A DNA stretch of 64,000 nucleotides from Pyrocephalus nanus. Lineage: Eukaryota; Chordata; Aves; Passeriformes; Tyrannidae. The position numbers and the translations under genes were made by a program. Of the stretch, positions 1-11,990 are shown in pieces; position 1 is the first letter of the stretch, and every line of letters starts with the position of its first letter. The notes under the pieces were generated by a model. It was not told where the DNA came from and searched no databases. It saw only the letters and a program-made list of their open reading frames with translations. Location of the stretch: positions 13,762,001 through 13,826,000 of the forward strand of contig CM076264.1 of NCBI GenBank assembly GCA_038380795.1, in the 5' to 3' direction.

Positions 1-2879
1 AAAAGGGGTTTGGGAGCTAAAGAGTAGCAGCCCAGTCAGTAGCATGTACAAAAAAAACTCTCTGGATTTCAGAAGTCCCAGGTTATCTCACTTACCAGGA
101 CGTGCTCCTGGACAGGCAGTTCAGGGATATACTCCCTGGCCCATGCTATTTCAAAGGAATTTCATATATTTAATTACAAAAGGTGCATGTTGATGTATGA
201 AGCAAAGGAAAGGGCTGTGAACAATTAGCCCCCTCTAACATCCTTTGTGTTTTATTCATTTTCAGTCCATAAAATTTCTCACACAGATTACAATTAATCT
301 GAATTAATCTGGAAAAAAATTAAAATATTTGTTTAAACACAAAGGCCCAGATTACAATACCTTTAGTCATGCAGAGTTGAGCTGCATTTCTCATCTCTTG
401 TAAGGCAAGGTAGTGTTCAGATTCAGTGGTGACCAAGTTGGGTCCTAAATTAAAACGATTTGAGATATAATAGTGAGTACACAGTCCAGTTTCAAAATGA
501 CTCTAAAAAACTGCAATACTAAGGGGTAAGAGCAGGATAGCTATGGAGAACGAAATAGGAAGAGAAAAATAAGCATAGAGAATAAAAATAAAAGTGGTGG
601 AAAGAAAGGAAGCAAAAGAGCTCAGAAAAAGAGTTGGAGTGGCAAGGGTAGGAGAAAAAGGCGCAGAATTCCCCCTGCCTCCACAATTTACAATGTTGAT
701 TTCAGTATTCAAAAATTATAGGCATACACACACTCACTCCCCCCCCCCCCTCCTTTTCAATATATTATAGAAACAAATAGGCCCATGGGAACTGATTTTA
801 CCATCTGATTTTGGAGAGGACATTAATGCTTATACAAAGAAAGTATAATGATTTTCCAGATTGATATCATGAAGTTTTTCAGGGCCAAAACAACTGCAGA
901 AGGGCTGAGAGAGATGGGAATCAGGATCATATCATTTTGGAGATTTTTATTCTAGCAGTGTGGTATTGTTTCACTTAAAAGGTTCTATTTTCAAAATTAT
1001 GAAGTGATAAGACAGTGTTATTAAGATGAGAAAAATGGCCTAACCAGATCTCTCTTTCTTTGTCTCTTAAGAGGACTGATGGGACTGTATGTTGATACAT
1101 TCACAATTAGACCTATGTGCTCTAATCAGGGGAAAGTGGGTGATGTAAAATAATTAATGTGTGGTATGTCTTTATGTAATTTAGCTTTAGAGTAAAATTA
1201 TTATCTAATTTTTCTCTTAACCAAATGCTCTGCAGCAATCTTCTATTATTTTATCAGAAATATTTGCATATTTGTTGCATAGCAAAAGATACAGGGTTGA
1301 TTTTCCTTTTTTTTTTTTAATTTTTAAAATTTTTTGTCTTTAACAAGTGCATTTACTTCTCATATACAAAATACAGAACCAAATTCTCACTCCTTGTAAA
1401 TGAAATTTTCTTGACAAACCTATGTTGATTTATCGTAGCTGAAGATCTTTTTCACAATGTGGCATTTGATTGCCATCAGAGACAGGGAAACAGATTCAGT
1501 CATTATTTCAGGACACTGGCACATAGGAACCACAAAGAAGGAAAAGTACAGTGATCCTTATCCCTGAAGAAAAGTAGAGTGATCCTATCCCTGAAGAAAA
1601 AAAAACCACCAAAACTACCTCTTGGCATGTAAGCCTCACAGTCTAGGATTTTCTTTCTGTTTGTGACCCACTTTCACAGATGATGACAATCCTTGCAAGT
1701 CTGGGTTGAGGAGATGCATCATGGGGGGAGATCATATGGAATATTTGGAGCCTTCTCTTTGCTTTTCATAACAGATGAGCATCTGCCAAAAAACGTAACC
1801 CCCAAAATCAGCTATGCATTTTACAATTACTCAGCTCTACAGAAGAAATATTACTACAGCATGAACATTGGGATCATAATCTGGTCGGTCTCCATGCAGA
1901 TTTGCTCTCACTTTGCAGAAAGAATACAGAAATAGGTAACTTCCAAGATGGTATCTTTTCTGCAGGAGTTATCAACCTGTGGTCCACAAAACTCAGAGAG
2001 AACTAAGGGATATGCAAAAGGAAATTCAAAGAAGCAAATTTATTCCAAGTAGGTTAAATTTGCCATACACCTACACTGGAAATCAAAAAGGATTAAAAAG
2101 CACTGATTTATGTGAGATACAGATTTACATTCTTATATCCATCCTAAACATTTCCCTTAGTCGTTTCTTCCATATTTTACTTGCCTTCTATCCAATACCC
2201 TACAGTTTTCTGTTTCAGTTGGAAAATGAGACTATGCTTTAAAGTTTCTTTTTTAACATAGAAACAAATGATACAGTAAGTCTCTGTAGAACCTGTCACA
2301 GCTCTTTACTTGAATTCCAGGATGGCCAAGAATGTCTACAATAAAAGACCATTGAAACATAAGAAACATTCTCTGGGGTAACTCCAATGATCCATCGAGC
2401 CTGGTATTGTGTCTCTGACAGCAGGGAAAGGAATGGGAAGGAGGGGGTGTTCTGGCAACTGTTTCCATTTCTCCATCCCTGGAGCTCTACAGGGAGTGGT
2501 AGGCACATCTGGGTGCTTTTCTCTGTGTTTCCCTCCACTTCTCTATCTATATATTATTCATATTCTGACCCTCATACCCCTTCCCTCTTTTTTAGCTGTT
2601 GTACTTGGAGTTGTTTTTCCACCCTCCAACAGTAGGCTTCTTTCCTACTTTTTTTTTTTTTTTCTTAACTTTTTTCTTAGATCTTTCTCCCTGCTAAGTT
2701 TGGGGGAGGGGAAGGAGGGGAGGAAGGAAGGAAGGAGCTCGCTAGTGCCTGGCCCACAGTAGAGAAGCCAGAGAGGATAACAACCAAAGGAAAAGCTATT
2801 TCAGGTGAGCATGTGATTTTGGCAACTATTGGCAATGCATTCCTCTTCTACTGCTCCACATCCACTGTTGTAGAGATTT
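1..2879. other. Intergenic, no recognisable gene
   Basis: AT-rich non-coding sequence. No reading frame here resembles a protein and none is flanked by good splice sites. It contains a purine-rich block at about 505-670, a C-run near 739-750, an imperfect two-copy tandem repeat at 1541-1595 and a T-run near 2649-2663. By synteny with human 4q31 this should be part of the long gap between ZNF827 and LSM6; that is inference. Confidence 0.7.
1541..1595. repeat. Two-copy tandem duplication, unit about 28 bp
   Basis: The segment 1541-1568 is repeated at 1569-1595 with one substitution and one deleted base. Both copies run from GAAAAGTA to ATCCCTGAA. This looks like a local slippage duplication. 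No function is suggested. Confidence 0.85.
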
Positions 2880-3427
2880 TAGAGGTTATCTTTCTGCACA
2901 ATCATTCTAGCACCCTTCTGTGCCCATCCTGTCCATGAAGGTGCCTAGTTCCTTTCTGAGTTTTCTGATACTAGGAAGATTTAGCCAATCCACCATATCT
3001 CTGATTTTGTAAACCGTTATCACATTTCCCTCACTGTTCTCTCCAAACGGAAGAATACCAGCTTTTCTGTCTCCCCTCACAAGGCTGCTGCTCCATCATC
3101 ACAAGCCTTTTGGCTGACCTTCTCTAGATATTCTTTATGTCCACTTAATGTTTTCCTCCTTCTTGAGAGGGGGAAAACAGAACTGGCAGTACTGAATACA
3201 TGGGTGCATCACAGGTTTGTATGGTGACAAACTCTTCATTCTCTTCTCTAGCTTTTTGATGATGATATTGAACGAAACTGGTCCGAGGCCCATTTCCTGG
3301 GGGACTTTACTGCCAATTCTTCTCTACCCTAAGACATACCCATTAATCCTTACTCTATCCTTTGTCCAGTTTTCAGTCCATACAAGGACCTTTCTTCCAG
3401 TCTGACAGCTTTACTTTCTTTAATAAC

Positions 3428-3496
3428 CTTAGACAGCTGGACTAGATGATGCATGTTGCTTTCCAACTGGAACTATTCTGTTCTATTTGATTCTTT
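3428..3496 (+). mobile_element. CR1 3'-end fragment nested in the antisense CR1
   Basis: The segment reads as the sense CR1 tail: 'GCTGGACTAGATGATG', then 'CTTTCCAACTGGAACTATTC', then degenerate ATTCTNTGATTC-type terminal repeats ending near 3493. It interrupts the antisense CR1 text, which resumes with the 'AAAGGCATTTTGAAAATCC' block just downstream. The younger insertion is therefore in the opposite orientation to its host copy. Only the 3' end is present, as is usual for 5'-truncated CR1. Confidence 0.7.
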
Positions 3497-3643
3497 GGAA
3501 CCTTGGCAAAGGCATTTTGAAAATCCAAATAAATTATGTCCAGTTGATCCTCTTGATCCATATTCTTATTGTCACTATCAAAGAACTTCAGCTTAGTGAA
3601 GTAGAAGTAGCCCTTCTCAATGTTTCAAATTTATCCATGTGCT

Positions 3644-3669
3644 TTATTATTACTATTATTATTATTATT
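3644..3669. repeat. (TTA)n / (ATT)n microsatellite
   Basis: About 26 bp of trinucleotide repeat with one interruption (TTATTATTACTATTATT...). It lies within the antisense CR1 copy. Confidence 0.9.
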
Positions 3670-3960
3670 GATGGTACTCCACTATTAATTATGCAAGAAT
3701 GCCAGTAAGGCTCACTGGTCTGTAGGTCTCAAGACCCCATCTGGAGTCTTTTGGTACATGGAAGCTGGCAATTTTGTAGATGGCCATACACCTGCCCTCC
3801 AGTACAGTGGCCCTTTGTTGTTATATTACACATCACCGCCAGCACTTCTGTAATTTCATTTCTGAGTTCCTACAGAACTCTTGGGTGGAAGTTGTCCAGT
3901 CCCGATGAACTGGACTTACTGACTTCTGACTTGTTTATTTGGATAAATATATCCTATATA

Positions 3961-6409
3961 TTTACAGGTGAGCGAATGGCAGGGGCAGACTCTGAAAGGA
4001 GATCCAGAAGACAAACTAGGTCTGCCTTGATAAAAGACTGGGATTAGGATGAGAAGCCTCGTGTGTGTGCATGTGAGTTAAGGTTCAGGAGAAAGAACAG
4101 GAAAGGAGGCCATAAATGGAAAAGTGACAAGACTGGAACAAGGACAATATACAGAAAGTGAAACAAGCAGGGGCTGAAGTTTGTTACAGACAGGCAAGAG
4201 TACCTGTGTGCCCTTTGGAATGCTGCTGACCACTGCCCAGAGGTGAACTCGGTTTCCACTGACGTATCCGTGTTCCTTTGCTGCATCCCACTGCAAAAAT
4301 TAACAATCATATAACTGAAGATAAGGAATACATTCCCAAAGGCCTGAGATAAGGAGCAGCACTGCTCTGGCACTTCCTAAATTCTGAAGGCTTCATTCCA
4401 TAACTTAGTTGAACATGCTTTAAATACAGTTTTCTGTTTGTAGCAGCCACGGAGGCTGCAGGAGGGTAAGGCTGTACTGCTCTGCCTACTGAAATGAGCC
4501 AGACCAAGATGGTGATAAGGGACTAGCTCTGGTTGCTGTCAAGCAGTCTGCCCTTTGAAGACTGGGTTGCACTTACTCAGAAAGGGTCACTCCCAATCTG
4601 GAAAGGAAGTAAAAATTTTAAGGAACAATTAGGCTTCCTGCCAAAGTTGCAGCATAACTAGCAGATTTAAAGAAGTCCCTGTAATTACACCAATGCTTCT
4701 AATTTTGTTTGTTTTTTTCCCCGACCTATCTTGAGCTAGCTGCATAGTCACCTGCATTTACTTATCTTTAATTATTAATATAATTTTTAAATTAAACTAT
4801 ATTATAAATATAAATTGCCACCTGTTTTTTTTCTTTCTTTGGCATGATAAGTGAATATCTGTGTGGATATGACATTTTTATGGGGATCTTAAGTAATCTG
4901 TTGGAGGGTTTTTTATTTTATTTTTTTTTTTAATTTTTGTAGCAGAAGTGAATTACAGTGAGAAAACTCCAGAGGTTAGTTACATAATTTTGAAGATTCA
5001 TATACATGCACATAATACACTTTTTAAGGTCTGCTATAAATTCAGTGCATGCTAAAGATTCAGTGATGTATATTTTACTGATATGTATAAATTTAAGGCA
5101 ATGCACATTAAAATGGGAAGACTTGGTGAAGACTTCAAAGAAATAAAGTAGCAGCAGTGGTTCCTTGACCTTTTTTCTTATTTAAAGATTAAATAGGAAC
5201 TATATTGCTCTTTTGAAAGCCTTCCTGCATCTTTCCCAGTGGCATAAGAGGTCAGTACAATCACCAGGACCCTGATATCCTTTTCTCTGTTATGAAAAAT
5301 CTTTAATAGTAAGTATAGTTAATAAAATCTAATTGCAAAATTCAACTGTAATCTCAGTCATGGTACTTGTCAGTGTGTCAAGCACATCTTTCATAATATA
5401 TGCTTCTGTGACATAAGCCCCCCCAACTCTCTTCAGCTTCCTCATGAGTAAGAATGTAGACTTTTAAATATTTAGTAATTGTAGCTTCTTGTCTTAACCC
5501 AACCAAATTTGGCTCACTGTAATAAAGTGAAAGGTCATTTCTCAGTTCCTGCTTCTCTGAAGGTGACATTTCTTTGGTCGAGCTTCCTGACACTGTGTAA
5601 TTCTTTTTCTGTTTATTTTACCACTCTGGTACCTCATTAGCCATTGCAGAAATGGGATTTCTTTGACTGTGGTTTGCACAGAGGACAGAACATATCAATA
5701 TGCACTTAAAGAGTGTTAAAATGCAGACTATGTAAAAGCCAGTGTTTAGGGACAACCTGTAAATGTAACTTAATGAACCAACAGACCATAGCAGCTTCAA
5801 AGCACTGAAAATATAAGAACAGAATCAATACTGTGACACAGGATTGTTAGTAGGTTGATTGCATTCTTCTGCAAGGAACACAGTTGATTTCATTACATCT
5901 AAATTCTTCTTACTAGAGAGATACCAGATCTCACCTCAACCATACCTAGGACAGCCATTTCCACACTCCCTGACAACCTCTTCTGGTTCTACAGAAATAA
6001 AGTGGGGCCAGAGTCAAGCTGTACCTGCTAGGCCTGGTGAAAACTGCCTCAGTCTCCTGTGGATTTGTAAGAACAAAACCCAGGTAATTAGATTTTGCTG
6101 GCTAGGAATAACTTTGGGGTATCAGCACAAAAAAGCCATGGCATGAGTGTTTTTCTCATCCTGCCCCAAAAGGTGAATTCCTGGCGTCCTCCTCTGCCTG
6201 CTTGAGTTGATAGACAGAAGGTGACTGTCTGCTGCCAAAAAGTCCTCATCCCAACATCCAACATTCTACTCAGTTTTCCCTGGCATAGCCCTCAGATGGA
6301 GTCAGCTACACTTCACCTAAATCTACAGTGTAGACTGGACTTGTCTTTTTTTTCTTCATTAGTAAGCCTCACTCCTCTTTTCCTTATAACATACTTTTTT
6401 AGCTATTTT
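3961..6409. other. Intergenic, nothing recognised
   Basis: Non-coding AT-rich sequence with several T-runs (for example about 4916-4932). Short frames on both strands look random and lack paired splice sites. Confidence 0.65.
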
Positions 6410-6700
6410 AAAAATGATTATATCTCCCTTCAGCCTTGTTTTTAGTAGCCAGATCACGTCAAAATTTCTTAGAGTCTCTTCATAGGCCTAATTTTTCAGC
6501 TTTTGGAATTCTTGCTGCTGTCAACTGAAATCTTTCCAACATACTGTGGTAATTTTCAAACCTGGTCGCCACAACTGAACTAAACCTTGCAAATGAGGCT
6601 TGCACAGGACTGTCAAATAGAATAATTACCTTGCTTGTTTGTCTCTGCACATAATTCACTGCCAAAACTTGTACAATTCCAAGCTTTTAATGACAATGTC
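6410..6700 (-). mobile_element. Old CR1 LINE fragment, antisense
   Basis: The plus strand follows the antisense CR1 wording: 'ATATCTCCCTTCAGCCTTG' at about 6420, 'AGTCTCTTCATAGGCC' at about 6472, 'TTTCCAACATACTG' at about 6532 and 'CGCCACAACTGAACTAAACC' at about 6567. This is the region just upstream of the CR1 3' end, heavily mutated. Edges are approximate and the call rests on recognition of the block order. Confidence 0.65.
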
Positions 6701-9700
6701 TTGGTTTTAATTCATGGTTGGACTGTGGCGTGTGTGCAGCACACAAATTGTTTAGCTTGCCTTTATTTGCTTAAGTAAAATTTTAAAAGCTGAGGAGGTA
6801 GCAGTAATAATTCCCTGTGAAAAGTAAAGAATCTCAAGGTGTTGGAAAAGTGGGCCAGAATCAGTTGACACTTCCTGCTTCAGCAATATCAAGGAATGAA
6901 GCTGGTCAAGAAATACACAGTTAAGGCAGTAAGCAATATGCATGTCTAAGCTGTGAAGCTGGAGATGCCTAAATCCCGGGAGGAGAGGAAGAAGCAGGCC
7001 TGCAGGAAGGTCTGGCCAGACAGAACCACGGCTGTGGTGGCAGACAGCAAGAGCTTGGCACTCAGAGAGGGGCTGACAGGCTGTGAGGGTGGAGGGGATA
7101 GTTGATAGGATCTCTGTATAAGGAACCATGAGGTGAATTAATTCAAAAGTTGGTATTCCCAGTTCCAACCCAGCCTAATGTTTGACCTCTATGAAATCTA
7201 TGGGAACTGGGAGCCCGGGGCAGAGCAGTGCCCAGTGGGTATCCCACAGCCTCCTGCAGGAAAAGGCATAGTTCTTACACTAGGGGGTGTTGATTTATAA
7301 AAAATACTCTTTCTTTTTGGATTTAGTGCATATTTGCATTTAATTTTATCCTATATTTTTTGCCTCGATTTCTTTCCAAGACATGTCAAATAGTAACAAA
7401 ACAATTATATCTTTAGCTCTTTCCCTCAAGTATTTTCTTTTCCTCTAATTTTTCTCTCATCTGTTGCCCTCTGTTAAACCTCCCACATGTCTAATACTTA
7501 GTCTCTACATTAATTTCACCTCCTAACAAAGTGAAAAGTGTTGAAGAGGGAAGGAAAGCACAGTGGACAGGGGTGAATAAAAATCACTATAATTTCCCTT
7601 AAATTTTCTGTAAAATGAAAAACTTTCTTTTACATTTCAAAACTGAGCATGAGGGATAATAGAAAAAAAATTATACTTTCTTTTACTTGTACTTACTTTT
7701 ATTCAGAAAAGCATTCCTTTTATACTTCTCCAGTGGGGAGAAAAAGCTAAAAAACCAAGCAAAACACAGAGCCATGAGGTTAAATAAAAATCTGACATGC
7801 AGGAGAAGCTGAAATCACAAATTTTGAAACTAGACACTAATAGCCTGGTATTTCTTTTAATTTCCAAGTCATATTAAAAAGAAAATAAAAGGTTTTCGTC
7901 ACACACGCCTTTTGCCTTCCAAAAAAGGCAAGGCATAATAACCCAAACCACACAAAAACCAGACAAGAGGTCTCTTTAGTTTAATTTAAAAAAAAAAAAA
8001 AAAAGTTACAAAATTTTGGTACTTCTTAAGAGTGATTCATTTAGAGTATCTGGGGGGATGAAAACAGAAAAATGAAAAAAAACCACCACAAACAAACCAA
8101 CAACAAAAACCATCACCAACAAAAAACACCCAACTTGCTACCTCACCCTCCAAAAACCAAAGCAAAATGAAAAACTAATCCAAAACTTTACTTGATAATA
8201 TAGAGCAACTACCTGAAGTCTTTAGTGATTTTATAGAGTATCTTCCAGTGAAATGGAACTACTGAAGAATGACTGGAGATTTATCTTATGCCATTCCTAC
8301 ACAAAGCTGAAGATACACAGAATACTGTGTATTATTGCCTTTAAAATAAAAAGGGGGCCTGTAAATATGCAATGTAATTAGGAGGCTCAGCTCTCCCTAT
8401 CTTGACTTCCACGACACGTCTTTCATTGCAGACACCAGTGGAATGCTCAAATGAGACGTGCCACCTGAGAGGCTCTCCTATTGCTTTTTGTGCTTGGTAA
8501 TAAGTAAAGGTTAATTGTGATCCTTGGAATTTCCCAAGGGAGACCAAAGAAGCCCAGAGAGGTTCAGGTGTCGGTAAACACAGCGACATCTGGAAACCTG
8601 TGCCAAAGGTGGTTATTTTGCCAGCTTTACCCTTTGTGTCCTGTAGTTCTCAGCACTGTCCTTCTGACAACATCCCCTGAAGTATCCATAAAATTATTTC
8701 ACAGGACAATGGAGTGTCACAAAGGCTAATTGACTTGTGCTGCTGCAATGATCCATGGCTGTATACATACAGACAGCATGGTTTCCAGCCAAATGTATAC
8801 ACGCCTCTGCAAGTGCAAACTGGGATTTGAATTCATAACCTTTAGCTCCCAAAATTCAGGTCTTTATCCAGAGAGTTAAAAGAGCAGCTGTAGTCACGCA
8901 AAAATACTACTATTCATGAGGATGTTTTACCCTGTTGAGCTAAACAGTAGCTGTGTGTGCTCACTTTGGGCAAAGCGACATATTTCTCAGGGAAATCTAC
9001 TTCTGGAAAAATGCCATGGTTCCTTTATGGTATTTTGGGTATCTGTGCCTGGCTACTACTGAACAGCACATACTGGAGTCAGACTGAACTTCTCAGTACC
9101 TTTTGCCTCTGTGCCTCAGTTCCTGGTCTTTTCCTTGTACACCCTATTCTTTCCTTCCCCTGTGTTTTGTTTGGCTTGTCTACTAGGCAGAAATACAGTT
9201 TACAAGTATATTCAAGCTGCATAAACTTAAGTATGAGGTGCACTACTCACAGTACCGTTACTGATATTTAGTTATTAAAGTGAACATGTTCATAATTGTT
9301 GTAATGTATCAGACCTTAGTAAAACTCATTTCTAAGCTCTCTATCTCATGTAATGCTCCAGTCTAAGGAGATCCCTTAGGATTTAAATATGTATTTAGAA
9401 GGATTTTCAATGCTTATACTTTTTAATTATATAATTAGGGATGTGGAGGATGTGTTTGTAAAAACTTTCTGAAGGATTATATTAACACACTCCCTGTTGA
9501 GGCAAGATAGCCTCACCTGCCACACTACCTGAATTAGAAAACCCCTGTAGCTACAGAAGTAACGCTGGTTACCTTCATTAACTTTCTCAGGAATCAGATC
9601 TATTTGTACAGGGCAAAAAGTATGCAAGATTTGTTTCAAGCATCCTTTAAAGAACTATTCAAAGCATTTACTCTGGTTTTAACACATCTACCCTATAGTT

Positions 9701-11949
9701 TGGAGGAAAATAAAAAAGCCTAATTGGCTGACATCCAAGGATCCACATCTCCATCCAGGAGCAAACAAGAGGCAACCTGCTTATCCATTCACTCATTTCC
9801 ACTCATTTTCACCTCTGTACCCAGCCCAGGAATCACACATGGAAACAAGACATCCCCATTTGTTCGCATGGAGGCACAGAGATGCCTCCTTTCAGTGACC
9901 TGAATGATATCTGCTGTGGTGACATGACACAAGATGAAACAATATCCTACTAGCCAATGCAAGAGAGGTGGTGCCATTTCTTTCACAATGTCCTCAATAT
10001 GGCAGTTAGGGACTTAGTGGGAGAGAAAAGGATTTAATGTGTCTTTTTGATGTGGAATACTGCATAGCCAAACCAGTAGACAGGTTATGATACTGTAACA
10101 TGACACAGAGATGTCAGAAATGAAACATGAATCCATATCTTACTAACACTGCTGATACAGCTAGAGCTGTGCAAGACTGGTGCCGAACAAAAGCAAGATA
10201 GAGGAAAATGAGAAAGGTAATAATCAGCATAAATGCAGACCTGCTCCAAATAATCAAATCTTTTAAATATAAAAATTGGATAGTATACTCATTTTTATAT
10301 TTTGCAAACACAGAACAGCTACAGTTCTTTTAAAATCATTGAAGGAAACGAGTCAGATTCCTTCAGTGTTATTCCTATTTTTAATAAAAATGCCATGGTG
10401 TGAAGTGCACATATCTTAGTTCTGCTTTCTCATAGCAGAAGTACAGAATAACAATCATAAAATCAAATGGTGCTTACCAGCTTTTATTGCCTTTCACATC
10501 TAAATAACCCAAAGCATTTTATACATCAGAAGGGTCAGTAAGACCAGGCACTCGGCAACTGTCAGTGTGAAGCTGCCTGCAGTGACATCAACCTGCTCAG
10601 GACAGGAATCCAGATGATACTGAAATTTATGAAGATAGAATTTAATTACCTAAAAAGGCTTGAGAAGGAGTAGGACTGCTACTCTTACAAAGAACCTTAC
10701 CTGCCCAAAATGGCACCTCTAGCACTACAATCTGTTTTCAGAGGTAAGACTGCCAGGTATTTGTTAACTCCTTTTATATCCAGTTGCCCACGTATATGTA
10801 GTGATGATTTACCATTCAAATACACTCCTCTTCCAGGTTAATGAACTCCAGACTGGCTACTGCATCAAGATGGCCGGCTCATAAAATATAACTCTGGTTC
10901 TTTTTTACTTCAAATATAGGGCAAAAGGCTCTACTTGTACTGAACACCAAATACTGTATTTGGTACTGCATCAATTATGTTACTGAGGTATTTTCTGAAT
11001 GTAATGCCTGTCCCCACTGCATAGTGATTTTGACTTTTGCCTGTCTGCTGTTTACACGCAATGGTGCTAATGCATTGTATAGCTCTTATATAAGCACTGG
11101 AATGTAGCTAAATACCAGCATAAAGGATATGACAAACAAAGTTAGAAATGGGGAAAAGAAGTGAGGGGAAGAAATTGCAAAAAGAAAAAAAAATCCATTT
11201 TAATAATAGCTTGACAATTGCAATTAAATAATCAAAAACTCAAGCTGAGCATTTTTGTTACACACCACATGAATGATGTTTGTACTTTGGAACCTCTAAA
11301 ATATTTAAGCAGAGAAGAAATGAAATGAACTGCAACCAGTTAAGGTCATCCATTTAGGACAAAATTGATGAAATATTAAAATGAAAGAAATAAATTTTCA
11401 AACAGAGATACTGAGTCTTCATAGAGATGTATTATTCAAAGCAGAGGAACATGTGTGACCTCTAGGCTATTACATAATGGAGAAAGGATATGACAGTTCA
11501 AATGAGCAGGAACTATAGGCACCAGAGACAGAGAGGGAAGATGGATTAATCATTCTGTAAGCCAGTGCTTTGCTTCCAGGGTACTTTACCCAGACCCCTG
11601 TGTTAAACCATTAAATTCTCAGAGCCAGCTCTCGGACCCTAGTATTATACTGGGCTTAAAAAGCTTTGGAAAGATCATGGATTTTAACTAAAGATTGATT
11701 TTGTGTCTAGCTGATCTTGTTTGTTTCCAGAGGCTGGCATTTAAAGCAGGGGTGGTCCTGGGCCGGCTGAATTTCAGCACCTCATCTTCTTCAAAATCCT
11801 CACTCTGTCCTTACGCATCTTCCGTACAATGGCCTGAAGTCAGGACAGCACGGGCTGGCCAAGGTATGATGCATCATACTTCTCCCTTGCTGTGGTCAGC
11901 TTTGCTGGCTGAGAGCCAGCCTTCTCCTCATTCATCTCTGCCCTAACAG
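6701..11949. other. Intergenic, simple repeats only
   Basis: No gene recognised. Notable are an A-run at about 7986-8004 and a C/A-rich, G-poor stretch at about 8065-8180 built of AACCA/CAACA-like words. A possible MIR-like tail lies near 8815-8895 ('GGGATTTGAATTCATAACC'). The longest frame, 138 residues on the minus strand at 6752-7168, has no recognisable domain. Confidence 0.6.
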
Positions 11950-11950
11950 G

Positions 11951-11990
11951 CTTTGAAGATGCCCAGTTTATGCCTTGGGCATCTTCAAGG
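11951..11990. other. 15-bp stem hairpin
   Basis: The left arm 11951-11965 (CTTTGAAGATGCCCA) pairs with 11976-11990 (TGGGCATCTTCAAGG) with one G-U pair, leaving a 10-nt loop. The 13 inner pairs are perfect. No gene or repeat is recognised around it. It may be a chance or degraded inverted repeat; there is no evidence of transcription. Confidence 0.7.

Larger units (their letters stand above)
2990..3960 (-). mobile_element. Old CR1 LINE fragment, antisense
   Basis: Read on the plus strand, this stretch follows the familiar antisense order of amniote CR1 ORF2 and its 3' region. There is a block like 'CTGCTGCTCCATCATC' near 3087, then the 'TGATATTGAACGAAACTGGTCC...CCTGGGGGACTTTACTGCC' type block at about 3262-3313, then the 'TTTTGAAAATCCAAATAAATTATGTCC' block at about 3514-3540 and the 'AGGCTCACTGGTCTGTAGG' block near 3708. 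The copy is heavily diverged, with many indels and stops, so it cannot encode reverse transcriptase. A short CR1 of opposite orientation and a TTA microsatellite sit inside it. Family assignment is from recognition, not from a search; the edges are approximate. Confidence 0.75.

Noticed and set aside
6752..7168. Minus-strand frame of 138 codons
   Set aside because: No recognisable motif; composition is that of translated non-coding DNA and no exon borders fit.
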